From Larix sibirica (Eukaryota; Streptophyta; Pinopsida; Pinales; Pinaceae), in NCBI GenBank assembly GCA_004151065.3, contig NWUY0300000833.1:136115-162980 (forward strand): a stretch of 26,866 bases of DNA. The letters are read 5' to 3'. Of the stretch, positions 11,400 through 21,302 are shown piece by piece; positions within the stretch are counted from its first letter, which is position 1, and every line of letters begins with the position of its first letter. Made by a program: the position numbers and the translations under genes. Below the pieces are notes generated by a model, which worked only from the letters and a program-made list of their open reading frames with translations, was not told where the DNA came from and ran no database searches.

Positions 11400-12640
11400 A
11401 TCCATTAGTCACGGGTAAACAAGTTTTAGACTTTCACTTATGCGATCAACTTTTGTGCCATTTGGCCATCTTTGTGTTCATTAGGTAAGCATGAGAAGAC
11501 GATTTGGAAGGCACAATACAATTGGGTGGTAAGGCATTTCATATGGAGAAGATAGTGGTAGTGTTGCAAAGGTACTTATATTCATGGTTAGATATCTTAA
11601 AGGACATCGACAAATACACCAAATCATAAATTGCTTGTGTCATTACGAAACCTGCAATCAAGAAGCAGAGACTATACAATCCTCTACCCACTCCAAATAA
11701 ATCTTGAGAGTCATTGTTAATGGATTTTGTGTTAGGAATGTGTTGAACCATGCATGGTAACCACTGTGTTTTTTGTGATTGATGATAAGTGCTTTAAGAT
11801 GACAATTCTGGCACCCATTAAGAAGAGTGTCACAATAGAAGCCATTGCTAAATTCATATTTGACCATGTTTAGGCTCATCTTGTTTGTTGGAGATCATTG
11901 TTTTTTATAGCGACAACAATTACCAAGTGTCTTTTGGCCCAATCTCTGGTCCATGATGGATAACAAACTAACCAAATCGATTTCCCTCCACCCCTATACC
12001 AATGGATAAATAAAGTTAGTCAACAAGATAATGGTAAATATCCCCAAAATGTATAGCTCTAAGCATCCAAATACTTGGGATGAAAATCTTTCTTACGTTC
12101 TACATGACTACAATAGAGCTCTTCATGGTTCTAATAACTATAACTCTTTTTTTGTGTCACAAGGGTTTCATCCATTAGATCGAATTGATGTAGCTTTGTT
12201 TATTGCATCGACACATTAAGATCCCCACCCTGCTTAAAATGAAGCAACAAAAGTAACCCAAATTATTGAATGGGTATAACATATCCAACAACAACTTCAT
12301 GATATTCTATAGAACACAAATGCCAATACAAGCAATGACATAATCAACATCAAGTTTCACACGTGTTTCAAATTGGTGACAAGATAATGCTACACTTGTA
12401 AAAAGGGCAACTCACATGCTCCTGTGTGAAGCTCATATGACTCTAATATGGGCCTTACACTTTTAGGAAGGTTGTGGGTGAGAATGCTTTTGAATTGAAT
12501 TGTCCATCCTTCTTTGTCTTGTAACATGTATGTAATGTGGAGTTGGTTCGACCATACTTTATGCCTTTGTTGGCACCTTGGAGGTGTCATAGCACCTTGA
12601 TGATACAAAACTCAACCTTAGGCATTGATCAAGCTACAAT
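11400..12640 (+). other. Integrase and C-terminal region of the gypsy pol remnant
   Basis: Segments in order: DFHLCDQLLCHLAI (about 11,430), VVVLQRYLYSWLDILKDIDK, IACVITKPAIKKQRLYNPLP (about 11,620-11,690), LLMDFVLG with the first catalytic Asp (about 11,710), YSDNNYQ with the second (about 11,910), and LVNKIMVNIPKMYSSKHPNT (about 12,013-12,072), then YNRALHGS and GFHPLDRIDVAL. The first Cys of the zinc-binding CxxC pair has become a stop, and the catalytic Glu position before LVN reads Lys. GDKIMLHL (about 12,375) and YGPYTF followed by GENAFEL (12,445-12,500) mark the C-terminal part. The protein would be dead even without the frameshifts. Confidence 0.82.
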
Positions 12641-12815
12641 GGATTGAATCATGGAAATTAATTTGAAGAGCACTTGCTAATAGAACATACAGATCTATTG
12701 GGTTGAAAAAACAAGACAAGAACTTTGCTAGGGCAAGTGGTTCACCAGGAACTAGATCCAATATACATCCCCCCCATCTGATATAGGGAATGATGCAAAA
12801 GTGACTATTACTACT

Positions 12816-12824
12816 AAGGGGGAG
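12816..12824 (+). other. Polypurine tract of the gypsy remnant
   Basis: AAGGGGGAG lies just after the last pol-like codons and just before a TG dinucleotide (12,828) that can start the 3' LTR. Position and sequence fit a Ty3/gypsy plus-strand primer. Confidence 0.65.
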
Positions 12825-12827
12825 CAC

Positions 12828-13530
12828 TGGTCCAGGTGGCCATTGAGTGCCAGCACATAAATGGTCGTAATATCAATGATTTTCAATGCATTTTTGGGAA
12901 TTCTCCCATTCATGTTTTGTGGTTTTTACACCATTGCTTATGGAATTTACTAAGTGTACTAGTATTCTCTCTAGTGAGCTAAAGAAGGCATAAAACATAA
13001 CATTTAGTGAACACATATAATACCAACAAGGATTACTCTTTTTTTCTTTGGAGAACTCATAATCACTTCGCTCATCCCTAACTTCATGTTAGGGTTAATA
13101 TTCTTGCATATTAGGGTTTTCACCTCTTAGAGTTTTTGGCATCGTTGAAAATTTTAGTTGAGCCTCTTAGATTATCATGAGCGTGTTAATATTAGCCATA
13201 GGAAAACACTCCTAACACAAAAACTTACACAATTTACATGTATTTCAATTTACTCAGCACAACACAACGTTCATTTGTCCATCTTGGAAAGAGAAACATA
13301 ACTAATCTATGATCCATTTATGAACTTCATAAGTATTAGCCTGATTTTGCATGGTACACAAATGAGATGATTTTTAACTTAATTTTGCATTTGGTTTATG
13401 ACAAAGAGTTAAAGTGAAATGCCTTTGTTCACTAGAAGTAATTTTTTGTCAGTCTCTCTATAAAACAGAGAAGCTCAGCGTGTATGTGATATAACTTTTG
13501 TCTTAATAAACTAACTCTGACTTACCAAAA
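12828..13530 (+). repeat. Probable 3' LTR of the gypsy remnant
   Basis: It starts TGGTCC directly after the polypurine tract. TATAAA at 13,459-13,464 followed by AATAAA at 13,505-13,510 gives the compact promoter and poly(A) pair expected around an LTR R region. No second LTR copy exists in the window, so the 3' end is not fixed and 13,530 is only approximate. Confidence 0.5.
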
Positions 13531-15819
13531 AAGGATGGGACTCACATAGAGAAGTTCGTAATACTTGATAAGAAAGAATGATAATGTGTTTGAAATCATA
13601 GATCAATTTTTGATGTGTTATCTGATTTTTCTTTTCCAATAATGATAGAACATTTGAATTTGATTTTTTTTAATTACAATTTTGGCTATTATTCAAAAAA
13701 AAGATGGGTCTCACTAAGAGATTTATGAGTGTGGAAAATAATTTTTAGGAAGAACATTAAATCAAAATAATCAAAATCCTAGTAAGTGTGTTTATTACAG
13801 GGCTAATTACATCAAAATGTAAAACAGGGTTTAGTTCAACATAGTGGGGAAAAAAAAATCTACCAACTCTAAACTGATATGTATTCCTTTCTTGGTGTCT
13901 GGAACCAAAATGATCCCAACAATGTTGTTTTTTCATCATCCATAGTGTTAATGTTTCCAGTAGTATTTGTTGAAAATTTTATGTTCTTATACAACAATAA
14001 ACTTTAACTTGTTGCTGCACACAAGCAAACAACTAGAAGAATCAAAAGCAAAAGATGAACAGAATATCAAAATAAACTAGAGATGTTTTAATGAAACCTT
14101 AAATTTGGAAGCTATATCTATTTAAAGAAAAGGAACTTAAAAAGAGCCCCGCCCTGTACTCCCTAAAATCATGCATATTCCTTTTAATCATTATTCCTAA
14201 AATCATGCATATTCCTTTTAATCATTATTGGTAATGAAGATGGATGGCATCTACTTACTTTTGACTGTTAGAAGTAAGTTGCACAATTACATGGTAAATA
14301 GTGTTTAAAACCTAGTTTTCCAAGATACACTTTCAAACCCACTCTCCATGTGAACACACAGCCCCTTGCCCTTCATGTCAACATTATATCAAGATGAAAA
14401 ATAATCAATCTTGACAGAGTTAAGCTTCTTTAAAGTTCCAGCTTTCTTTGAAGCCCATTATGAACCTACTTCAAGGCATCAAGTATGTAGTGAGGGACTC
14501 TCACTAGGGCATCCTCCTTTTGAGCTCCATGCTATTTTTTTAACTAAAAAAATAGGCCATTAGCTCACCATTAGCTAGATAACACAAATAATCATGTAGT
14601 AAATCTAGACATTTCTATGAATAACTGATGTTACGATCCACCCCATAAACCATGAAAACTAACAAATATATTACTAGGTAAGCCATACATATCATCAATG
14701 TCCAAAGTATGAAGCTTTAACTTAAAAGGGATGTCATATACTTTTGTACAATGAATTGTCACCATACTAACTCGTTTAGTGAGTTATCACACCGCAATAA
14801 GTCCAGTCGATGCCTAAAGCACTATCATAACTTCAAAGCCCAGTCCACCAACTGATTTTGTCATTGGTCTTTTCCCACTGCCGATACATAAGAAACAAAA
14901 ATAGTCCGTCAACCAATTAATGTTATTGAATCTGGACAAAAAATAGATCCCATCATTCCCTAACTATGGAAAAGACTCTCATTGACTATGAAGAAAATTG
15001 CTTGCCTTCAAACTACAAAAAAACAAAAAAATAAACTCACAACAACCCCAATACAATCATGGTGATAAGACCATGGTAGAGACATACCATTGATTTTAGG
15101 GCCCATATATGTCGTGTGTTGGGGTTGGTTTATCACTGGAACCGCCCTTAATGACAAACCCACTTTGATTTCAAAGGCTATGCAAACGACGCTTGTTTTA
15201 AAGAAGAATATGTTGACTTACATACTCTTAAATGGGTTTGAGGGCAACTGTTAATGGCTTCACTGGATCAATAGAGGTATCCCCGGGAGCCATTGCAATT
15301 ACCCTGCTTTTCCTTTAGACGATGATAAACTAATGCAACTAAATTAGAACAATCAAAGTAGCTCTAATTGCGAAGTATCATATTTATACTCATTTGGTGT
15401 TTTTTTTTTGGTTTATGGAGTTTAATTTTTGCATGAGAATGATTGATTACCTAGGCGAGTGGATGATGTAGAAGAAATGTATGGATGATCTAAACAACAT
15501 GTCAAAGCTGGCAAATAAATCATGTGAGGTGAAGAACGACTACCCAATCATCCTGCATTGCCAAGTAGCCCATGGGATGACAGTTTGGGCAATACGCTAG
15601 TTGAAGTTGAAGTGCTTGCCATTTTCAGCCAGTCTACAAAACAACCCAATAGTTTAATGCCACAAGAGTCTGAAATTTGAATAAATGAGCAAAACCCAAT
15701 TCAAAGCTCTAAGAAAATTTCTTACCCAAGACAAGAAGGGAGTACTCTATTGCAGGAGATATCGTTGGGCTAACAAGAGTGACATAGTGTAAACTCAAAA
15801 CATTGACGAAAGACATAAG
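13531..15819. other. Stretch without recognisable gene
   Basis: No named domain found, apart from a perfect tandem duplication at 14,162-14,229. A minus-strand ATG at 15,293 in a good plant start context (GCAATGGCTCC) begins only 21 codons before a stop, followed by GTATGTAAG, which resembles a splice donor. This is too little to call a gene. Plus-strand frames at 15,440-15,780 read protein-like in pieces (for example ALRKFLTQDKKGVLYCRRYR) ahead of the histone H1 pseudogene, but I do not recognise them. Confidence 0.45.
14162..14229 (+). repeat. Perfect 34-bp tandem duplication
   Basis: Two adjacent 34-base units, 14,162-14,195 and 14,196-14,229, are identical (unit begins CCTAAAATCATGCATATTCC). 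Perfect identity amid decayed DNA suggests a recent duplication. Confidence 0.95.
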
Positions 15820-16262
15820 ACATACTTGGCTTGATACTCTTATTTGCAGATAATTATTGAAGCAATTGCGACCATGAAGGAGCATGGTGTCCAACACTTA
15901 ACATAATCACCAAACTTATGAGCGACAAGTGCAAATCTAGCCTGCATCCAACATATACGAAAAAAGTTCAATCACCAGCTTCCAGATTTATCAATTTCTG
16001 CCAATATAGTCAAAGTGAGAGGCTCCTACAAGCTCAAAGATAAAAGCTCGTCACCCTAAACTTAAAGCAGAGAAGACCATAACCAATAAAGCTAAAGCAT
16101 CCCCGACTAAGGATCTTACAAAGCCCTCTTTCAAGCCTTCTAAGCTTGCAGCTTCAAACAAGCCACAAAAGCCCACATCTAGACAAAATTCGGTGAATCC
16201 CCCGACTCCGAAGCCTTGTTGTCTTCCTCGTAAATCTCTCACCCAGGGAAGCTCAGTGCCTC
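15820..16262 (+). pseudogene. Linker histone H1 pseudogene
   Basis: Histone H1 binds linker DNA and compacts chromatin. The globular domain is visible from about 15,820: YLQIIIEAIATMKEHG is the helix-1 region, then after a frame change ITKLMSDKCKSSLHPTYTKK covers helix 2, and after a return FNHQLPDLS and NIVKVRGSYKLKDKSSS give helix 3 and the wing. The typical Lys/Ala/Pro-rich tail follows in a further frame (KASPTKDLTKPSFKPSKLAA, then PQKPTSRQNSVNPPTPKP). Stops and at least two frameshifts show it is dead. No intron interrupts the globular-domain coding, whereas plant H1 genes commonly have one there, so a processed copy is possible, but no poly(A) tail or target duplication is clear. The N-terminal tail is not recognisable. 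The gene identity is inferred from domain order and composition. Confidence 0.75.
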
Positions 16263-16408
16263 ACATCAAACACAGGTCGATACAATGTAGATTTAATATT
16301 CTAATTGAAATGACCACTAAAGGGGCGAGACAAGGTAAATTTTATTTTTTAATCCAAATGACCGCTAAAGGCTTGCGTGTGAGAAAATTGAAATCATAGC
16401 GATGGCCT

Positions 16409-16488
16409 TTGTCAGAATGCCTTATAGCCCTTGTCATAATGTCAACCGTTGTCAGAATGCCCTGTAGCCATTGTCATATTGTCAACTT
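16409..16488 (+). repeat. Imperfect 40-bp tandem duplication
   Basis: Two adjacent units (16,409-16,448 and 16,449-16,488) both begin TTGTCAGAATGCC and contain TTGTCATA(A/T)TGTCAAC, with several substitutions between them. Confidence 0.85.
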
Positions 16489-16627
16489 GTTCTCAAATGT
16501 CTAATACATAACAAAGATTTTTGGATGTATAAAAGTTATTTGGTAAATTTTAATTCGTTTTAATTTTGTAAGATTTTAATTCATCCTTGCCACCCCCCAC
16601 CTCTCCCAACATGAACTTGCAACCCTT

Positions 16628-16673
16628 GTGTATAGGCTATAACAAGCTTTGTGTATAGGCTATAAAAAGCTTT
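16628..16673 (+). repeat. 23-bp tandem duplication
   Basis: Units 16,628-16,650 and 16,651-16,673 begin GTGTATAGGCTATAA and end AAGCTTT, differing at one base. Confidence 0.9.
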
Positions 16674-16679
16674 CAGTCC

Positions 16680-16890
16680 ACTAAGAAAAAATATTTTTAT
16701 ATGTAAAAATAAGTTGTACTTTTAATTTTCTAAATTCTATAATCTTAATTTAATCAAATACTTTAGTCCAATAAAAATTGGATATGTATTAATATATTTT
16801 ATATAAATAATAATGATAATTAAATAAAATATTTAAATAAACATTATACATTTCAAATATATTCAATGTAATGGTACTTAATTTAAAAAG
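16680..16890. other. Very AT-rich block
   Basis: This stretch is almost entirely A and T, with many TATA, TAAATAA and ATATTTT motifs. It could be a matrix-attachment or promoter-proximal element for the CpG-rich block that follows at 17,010, or simply relic DNA. No coding potential is visible. Confidence 0.6.
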
Positions 16891-17009
16891 TGAAACATAT
16901 TTTGCAGTGACTAATGAGGGAAAGCTATCACACCAACTCAAAACCAAAACTTTAAATAACCAAAACTTCGAAAGGTATCAATTCATCCTAAATTTTTATT
17001 ATTAGGTAT

Positions 17010-17330
17010 ATTAAGACGAATCGCGCAGTCTGAATCTCTTAACGCAATACGGGAGAATCCCACTGCACAAAGAAAAACCGTCTCACTAGTGTGCCCTAGA
17101 GCTCCTCTGCCCGGACTTGAAATCCTATTAAATCACTTCGAATCCTCACCCATCTATTAACTATTCTTCTAGTCTGTGGAAGCGGCGACGGGAGAGCGGG
17201 AGGAGATACTTTGTGAAGAGCAGGTCCTTCGGTTGGCTGCGGAAGATAGCGCGTTCGAATCTCAGTAACATCAGCGATCTCGGCTTATTCGTATCGAAGG
17301 TTTGCGAGCGCTACACAACAAACCTTTAAT
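17010..17330 (+). promoter_or_regulatory. CpG-rich block, candidate gene 5' end
   Basis: CpG dinucleotides are frequent here (for example GAAGCGGCGACGGGAGAGCG and GCGCGTTCGAATC), unlike the CpG-poor decayed repeats around it. In heavily methylated plant genomes such islands usually mark unmethylated 5' gene regions. Frames are open for only about 60 codons without an ATG, so this fits a 5' untranslated leader better than a coding exon. CGAAGGTTTGCG near 17,300 could be a splice donor. T-rich intron-like DNA with good acceptors lies downstream on the plus strand. The orientation and the existence of a gene are inference. Confidence 0.4.
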
Positions 17331-19258
17331 TTCTCAGTAAAAGAAACCTTATCTGGGAGCATTGCTTACGGCTCCTAATTTATGTGTTCATACTGGTATT
17401 TTGTATTCCATATATCTTCCTCTCTTTTATTTTCCTCCTTTATTTTGACCATATTGTGATAACCGGGGTTGGATTTATTATAATTACCTTGAACCTCGAC
17501 GGGTTTTATTGCTTTGCATAATCATTTGCAAATACTGTAGATGTTTTAAGAGAAACAGAGTGTTATTGAGGTCCCGGTTTCTTTTTTCAGTCTAGTCACA
17601 GAGGCTGGAACTCGGTTTTGATCTTGATGCCATGCATCGAAAAACCCTTTATGCCATGCATCGAAAAACCCTTATGCCGGCTTTTAGTAATATTACCGAC
17701 TTTTATTGCACTTGGAGAACTGGGAAATTTTGATCAATGCGCGGACGTTATTTTTTTTGCTGAAGATTATAAAAGATGGGATTACACGGCTTTGCCTTAG
17801 GATACAGGTCTGATGGGTATCTATTTTGCATAAACCTAACCTTATTCTTCTTTTTTTTTTGACATGCCATTTGGGTCGGGCAGACCGCAGCCAGAACTGG
17901 AACCCTGGTAAATGACTTAACTCACCAATGGTCAGTTAGCAACATCCCAAAATTCTGTGAAAAATAAGCGGATTAAAAGTTTTGGGAAATGCTGATTGTT
18001 CATATATATTTTCTGGTTACTTCGAAGGATTTATCTGTTCAACATTTGGTTGGCATGGCTTCTATCTTTGGCAGAAGGGCAGTAAAGCGGTCATGAGAGA
18101 TTAGACTGACCCTTCAACTGTGAAATTCGGGTCAAAGCAGTGTTCCCTCTCAGATAGAACCCGCATTTTAATATTCCTTTATCTTGGTGGATGTACTGCA
18201 CCACAAACACTTCCTTTGGTTTAGGTAACAGGTCTGAGAAGGAACTGTTCCACCGAAATCTTCGGGAGCTTTTGCTCGCCCTTAGCCCTTTTTGACAGGC
18301 CATTCGTGTAGGGCACGGCACAGTGAGAATGGAACGCAGATGTCCCAAAAGGACCGTGTACAAGTGAGAGGATATACTACCATGGATTTATAAAACTAGG
18401 TTAGCCTTTATATATATATATCTTCACCCCCCCTTTTTTTTTCAGTGATATTGTTTATCTAACATGGCTTGCCCTATTTCATATTTTTAAATGTGCAGGT
18501 TTCTGGGGTAACAGTAGGGATCTCTCATGAGAAACAGGAAATGGGTAATAGAAACGAGCTTTATTATGAAAGTTTTTTTTTTTTCAAGACAGTGCTTCAA
18601 CTTTATATATATGTGTGTAGATGGCAAATATATTTGTCTCTTTGTTTTTTATCTAGCAGTTTAATTTCTTTGCAGAATTTATAAATACCGTTTGAAAATC
18701 TATTTTATCTCATACATATATAGAATTCTTAACAGAAATCCTAACAGCCCTAAACTCTATTTCTCAGTCTCTATAATTTCACATACATGGAGGATTTTAG
18801 AGTTAGGATTTTAGACTCATTTTCAGTTCTTTTCTGTCTCTATTAAGGGTTTTGATTTAGTGTTATTTTATTTTATTTTCTTCACTTAAAATTAGATTTC
18901 TTAACTTGGATTTCTGTTCTATTTTGTTCTATGTATATGCATTTAATTTCAAACCAAATTTAATTTCTGTTTCAATTTCCATAAAGATCTCATTTACTTA
19001 TTCTATCTTTTGCCCCTTTTTCTTTTGCAGAACTTAGATCTTAGGTCTTCAGAAACAAGTTTATTCAAAAAAATACTGATTTGTTATCTGTAACCAATCA
19101 TTGAATCTTCAGGCATCCATTTCAATCTTCTCCTCCCGATTCAAAGTTCTAAGGTGTCCTTTTAATAGGGTCCCTTTTGTTTTGTAGAAATTTTATTTTT
19201 CTTTTAGTAGCTTCTCTTTCAATCTTGGCTATTTCTTCTCCTTTTGGTAGTCTTTCTC
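17331..19258. other. Intron-like T-rich stretch, no recognisable coding exon
   Basis: The plus strand has strong acceptor-like polypyrimidine-AG sites ending at about 17,590 (CTTTTTTCAG), 18,499 (TGTGCAG) and 19,030 (TTTTTCTTTTGCAG). A possible short exon after the second reads VSGVTVGISHEKQEM. A minus-strand open frame at 18,091-18,363 (90 codons) matches no family I know. Together this looks like introns and leader of a plus-strand gene whose body is not present before the N at 19,259, but no protein identity supports it. Confidence 0.35.
17627..17673 (+). repeat. 24-bp tandem duplication
   Basis: Units 17,627-17,650 and 17,651-17,673 both read ATGCCATGCATCG followed by AAAAACCCTT. One T length difference separates them. 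Confidence 0.93.
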
Positions 19259-19259
19259 N
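19259..19259. other. Single ambiguous base at a sequence discontinuity
   Basis: The only N in the window lies exactly where similarity to the LTR at 7,637 begins. Sequence to its left is unrelated to the LTR. This suggests an assembly join or collapsed gap rather than a random base-call failure. Confidence 0.7.
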
Positions 19260-19592
19260 TATTAGGAGACCAAGCAAACCCTCCCTTGGACAAATGCAGG
19301 GGCCCCTTCTACTGCAACTCAGATGTGATCTTGGTTCTCTGTAAAATCTATTTTTTATTAATGAAAGGAATTCTTTATTCATTGTATGATGTTGTTTGTG
19401 TCTATTTGCTTAATGAAGAATGCACAAAAATATTAGTTTATATTTATTTCAATTGTTGCATGCATGATTAGATTAGTTATTTCATTTTTGTTTTATTTGT
19501 TTTCTTTCTTTTCCATAGAAACTCTACTTAAGTCTATCACAACCCTTAGTAGGTGCCTTTTGGCATGTGCTAGTGTGAAAACACCAGTAACA
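19260..19592 (+). repeat. Ty3/gypsy LTR, copy 2 (5'-truncated at the N)
   Basis: Corresponds to 7,637-7,970 of copy 1 with only about half a dozen substitutions by eye, far closer than to the other two LTRs. It ends ACCAGTAACA. The following 46 bases (19,593-19,638) also match the flank of copy 1, so this is a duplicate of the same insertion rather than an independent one. The first 190 or so bases of the LTR, with the TATA box, are missing. Confidence 0.88.
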
Positions 19593-19639
19593 CAGCTTGC
19601 AATAGTTTATAATGCTTTGAATACCTACATCCATGTCAT

Positions 19640-20405
19640 ATGCCATTATCATATGTTGGATTCATTGGTTCTTGGTAGATGTTCATAGTCCAAGATCTAC
19701 ACCCAATATTCATCATCCCAGGTTACAGTGATAGCTTCTGGAATCTCTTTAGAGACATCTGTGTAGACGCAAATTCGAGCATAAGAAGTGTACCTTTTTC
19801 ATTTTAGTCTGATCCACGATTTTAACAAATCCACCTAGGGTATTACCGGGATCTATGGATCACAATACTTTGTTGGTAGTGAATAAAGCCATATCCATAC
19901 CGAAGCAATTAACAAGTTTTCTTTATTCGGATTGAAGCTTCTCTCCATAGGGTCAGAAACAAACCCGTCGAGTAGAAAAAGTATAGTCCTCCATCAAAAA
20001 CCCTGTTGCAATCCTGCATGTCAAAGAAGCCTATTGTGAAAAAACCTTTGGAACTGAGATGAAGATCAAAGTGTGCTTGAGGCCGCCAGGTTGCTTGGAT
20101 CCACCAAACAAGGTCCTTTTCCTTCGGTCAAATACCCAAAAATTTGCTTATTAACACGTTTTCCTTCATGTATTGGATCCTACCCCTGAGCTTCTCCGAC
20201 CAAATCTGCATCTAGGGTATTTGGGTCGCTTTCGAGATGCATCCTCCTGGTTTCCACCCACTAGTTGGTGCATCCTTCTCCAGCTCAGATTTCTCATATC
20301 TTCTCCTCCTAAGCCATATTGGGACTGATCAAACCCTCCTAAACCACCCGAATTAATTGAATGTTGTTGAGAGAGGCCATGCCCCTCCCTAGATCGATCT
20401 TCCAT
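19640..20405 (-). pseudogene. Second LINE ORF1 fragment with intact N-terminus start
   Basis: The minus strand matches the LINE ORF1 at 6,650-7,371 at very roughly 90 percent by eye. It extends further 5': an ATG at 20,405 begins a Gly- and Gln-rich leader (MEDRSREGHGLSQQH, then GGLGGFDQSQYGLGGEDM) that the first copy lacks. A frame change near 20,290 leads into DAPTSGWKPGGCISKATQIP. About 80 bases encoding the zinc-knuckle region (6,677-6,756 of copy 1) are absent near 19,678. Frameshifts and stops make it dead. It shows what the start of this family's ORF1 looked like. Confidence 0.82.
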
Positions 20406-20419
20406 GTGCCTCCCTCAGC

Positions 20420-20780
20420 TAAGCCGAGGCAGGTTTAGCTCTAAATATTTAGAAAACCTCCTTTGGACGCAGAAAACCTTAGCCCAAGATTTCAATGTTC
20501 TTAACAACAAGGTGGGACATTTATTTTGTTTACATTAAACCAAAAATTAGAGTCGCACACCAAAAAGGGTTATGCTACAAAATCAAATAACTCAATTATC
20601 AAAAAATGAGAAACTTATGCCTTGACTTAATTTTTTGATGTTTCTCCCTTTTTACTTGTGACAAAAAGAAGAAACTTGGCATAACTCCTATGATAACCCA
20701 AATTGAAAAAATGATAAAAAAAGTGAAAGGCACAAAATCAAAAGGCAAAGTCAAAAATCAAAAATCAAAAATCAAAAGCT
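20420..20780. other. A-rich stretch before the 5' LTR
   Basis: Contains no gene. Its right end (about 20,745-20,778) is a degenerate AAAAATC repeat resembling the A-rich DNA that precedes the LTRs at 7,445 and 25,016. It may be the beginning of the LTR U3 region or flanking DNA. Confidence 0.45.
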
Positions 20781-21302
20781 TGATCCTTATCCTTGAGTTA
20801 TCTGTTGTTCCTATAAATGAACCCTCGAGGTCCATCACTCAATATTGATTTTCCATACATTGCTCAATCCATTGCTCATAAAAAATATCCCCGAGATCTG
20901 AACACCCTCCTCTGTTCCATTCGCACCTTGTTAGAGACCGCATATGTGACGTGTGGCCGGAGAAACGTGGACTGTTAGGAGACCAACCAGACCCTCCCTT
21001 AGACAACTACAGGGGCCCATTCTGCTGCAACTCAGAGGTGATCCTGATTCTCTGTAAAATCTATTTTTCATTAATGAAAAGCATTCTTTATTCGTTGTAT
21101 GATGTTGTTTGTGTCTATTTGCTTAATGAAGAATGCACAAAAATATTAGTTTGGATTTATTTCAAGTTGCATGCATGATTAGATTAGTTATTTCATTTAT
21201 GTTTTGTTTGTTTTCTTCCTTTCCCATTGAAACTCTACTAAGTCTTGCACAACCCTTAGTAGGTGCCTTTTTGCATGTGTTGGTGTGAAAACACTAGCAA
21301 CA
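20781..21302 (+). repeat. 5' LTR of the gag-only element (LTR copy 3)
   Basis: Starts TGATCC, has TATAAA at 20,812-20,817, and ends AACACTAGCAACA. Similarity to copy 4 stops precisely after AGCAACA, which fixes the 3' end. The 5' edge may lie further upstream. Confidence 0.82.

Larger units (their letters stand above)
10599..12827 (+). pseudogene. Ty3/gypsy pol 3' half (RT end, RNase H, integrase), broken
   Basis: The fragment begins within the C-terminal RT part: HGVDVDPTKIQVICDSLTLK and FSQIAWPLSHV (10,670-10,830) match the region after the RT catalytic centre in Ty3/gypsy elements. RNase H follows with FKIEIDALDHAM near 10,955. Then come segments resembling the family's linker (HIWSTYFKIFHMNIKYKKGS, about 11,208-11,267) and the integrase. 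The catalytic YVDD is not present because the 5' part is missing. Many stops and frameshifts are present. The order and plus strand agree with the polypurine tract and LTR that follow. The integrase similarity is to chromovirus-like lineages, which I infer from remembered family patterns. Confidence 0.85.

Noticed and set aside
15230-15293. Minus-strand ATG in a good start context with a donor-like GTATGTAAG nearby
   Set aside because: Only 21 codons before an in-frame stop, with no further exon support.
17221-17290. Possible tRNA gene because of GTTCGAATC at 17,253-17,261
   Set aside because: No matching A box, anticodon arm or acceptor stem could be folded around the B-box-like sequence.
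18091-18363. Minus-strand open frame of 90 codons
   Set aside because: No known motif, and it lies in DNA that looks like an intron of the opposite strand. It could be chance.
18411-18442. Short TA run and C/T homopolymers
   Set aside because: Ordinary low-complexity sequence too short to be a meaningful microsatellite.
20166-20405. The 79-codon minus-strand frame as an independent small gene
   Set aside because: Its second half overlaps the LINE ORF1 similarity in a shifted frame, so it is the start of a broken LINE ORF1 and not a separate gene.
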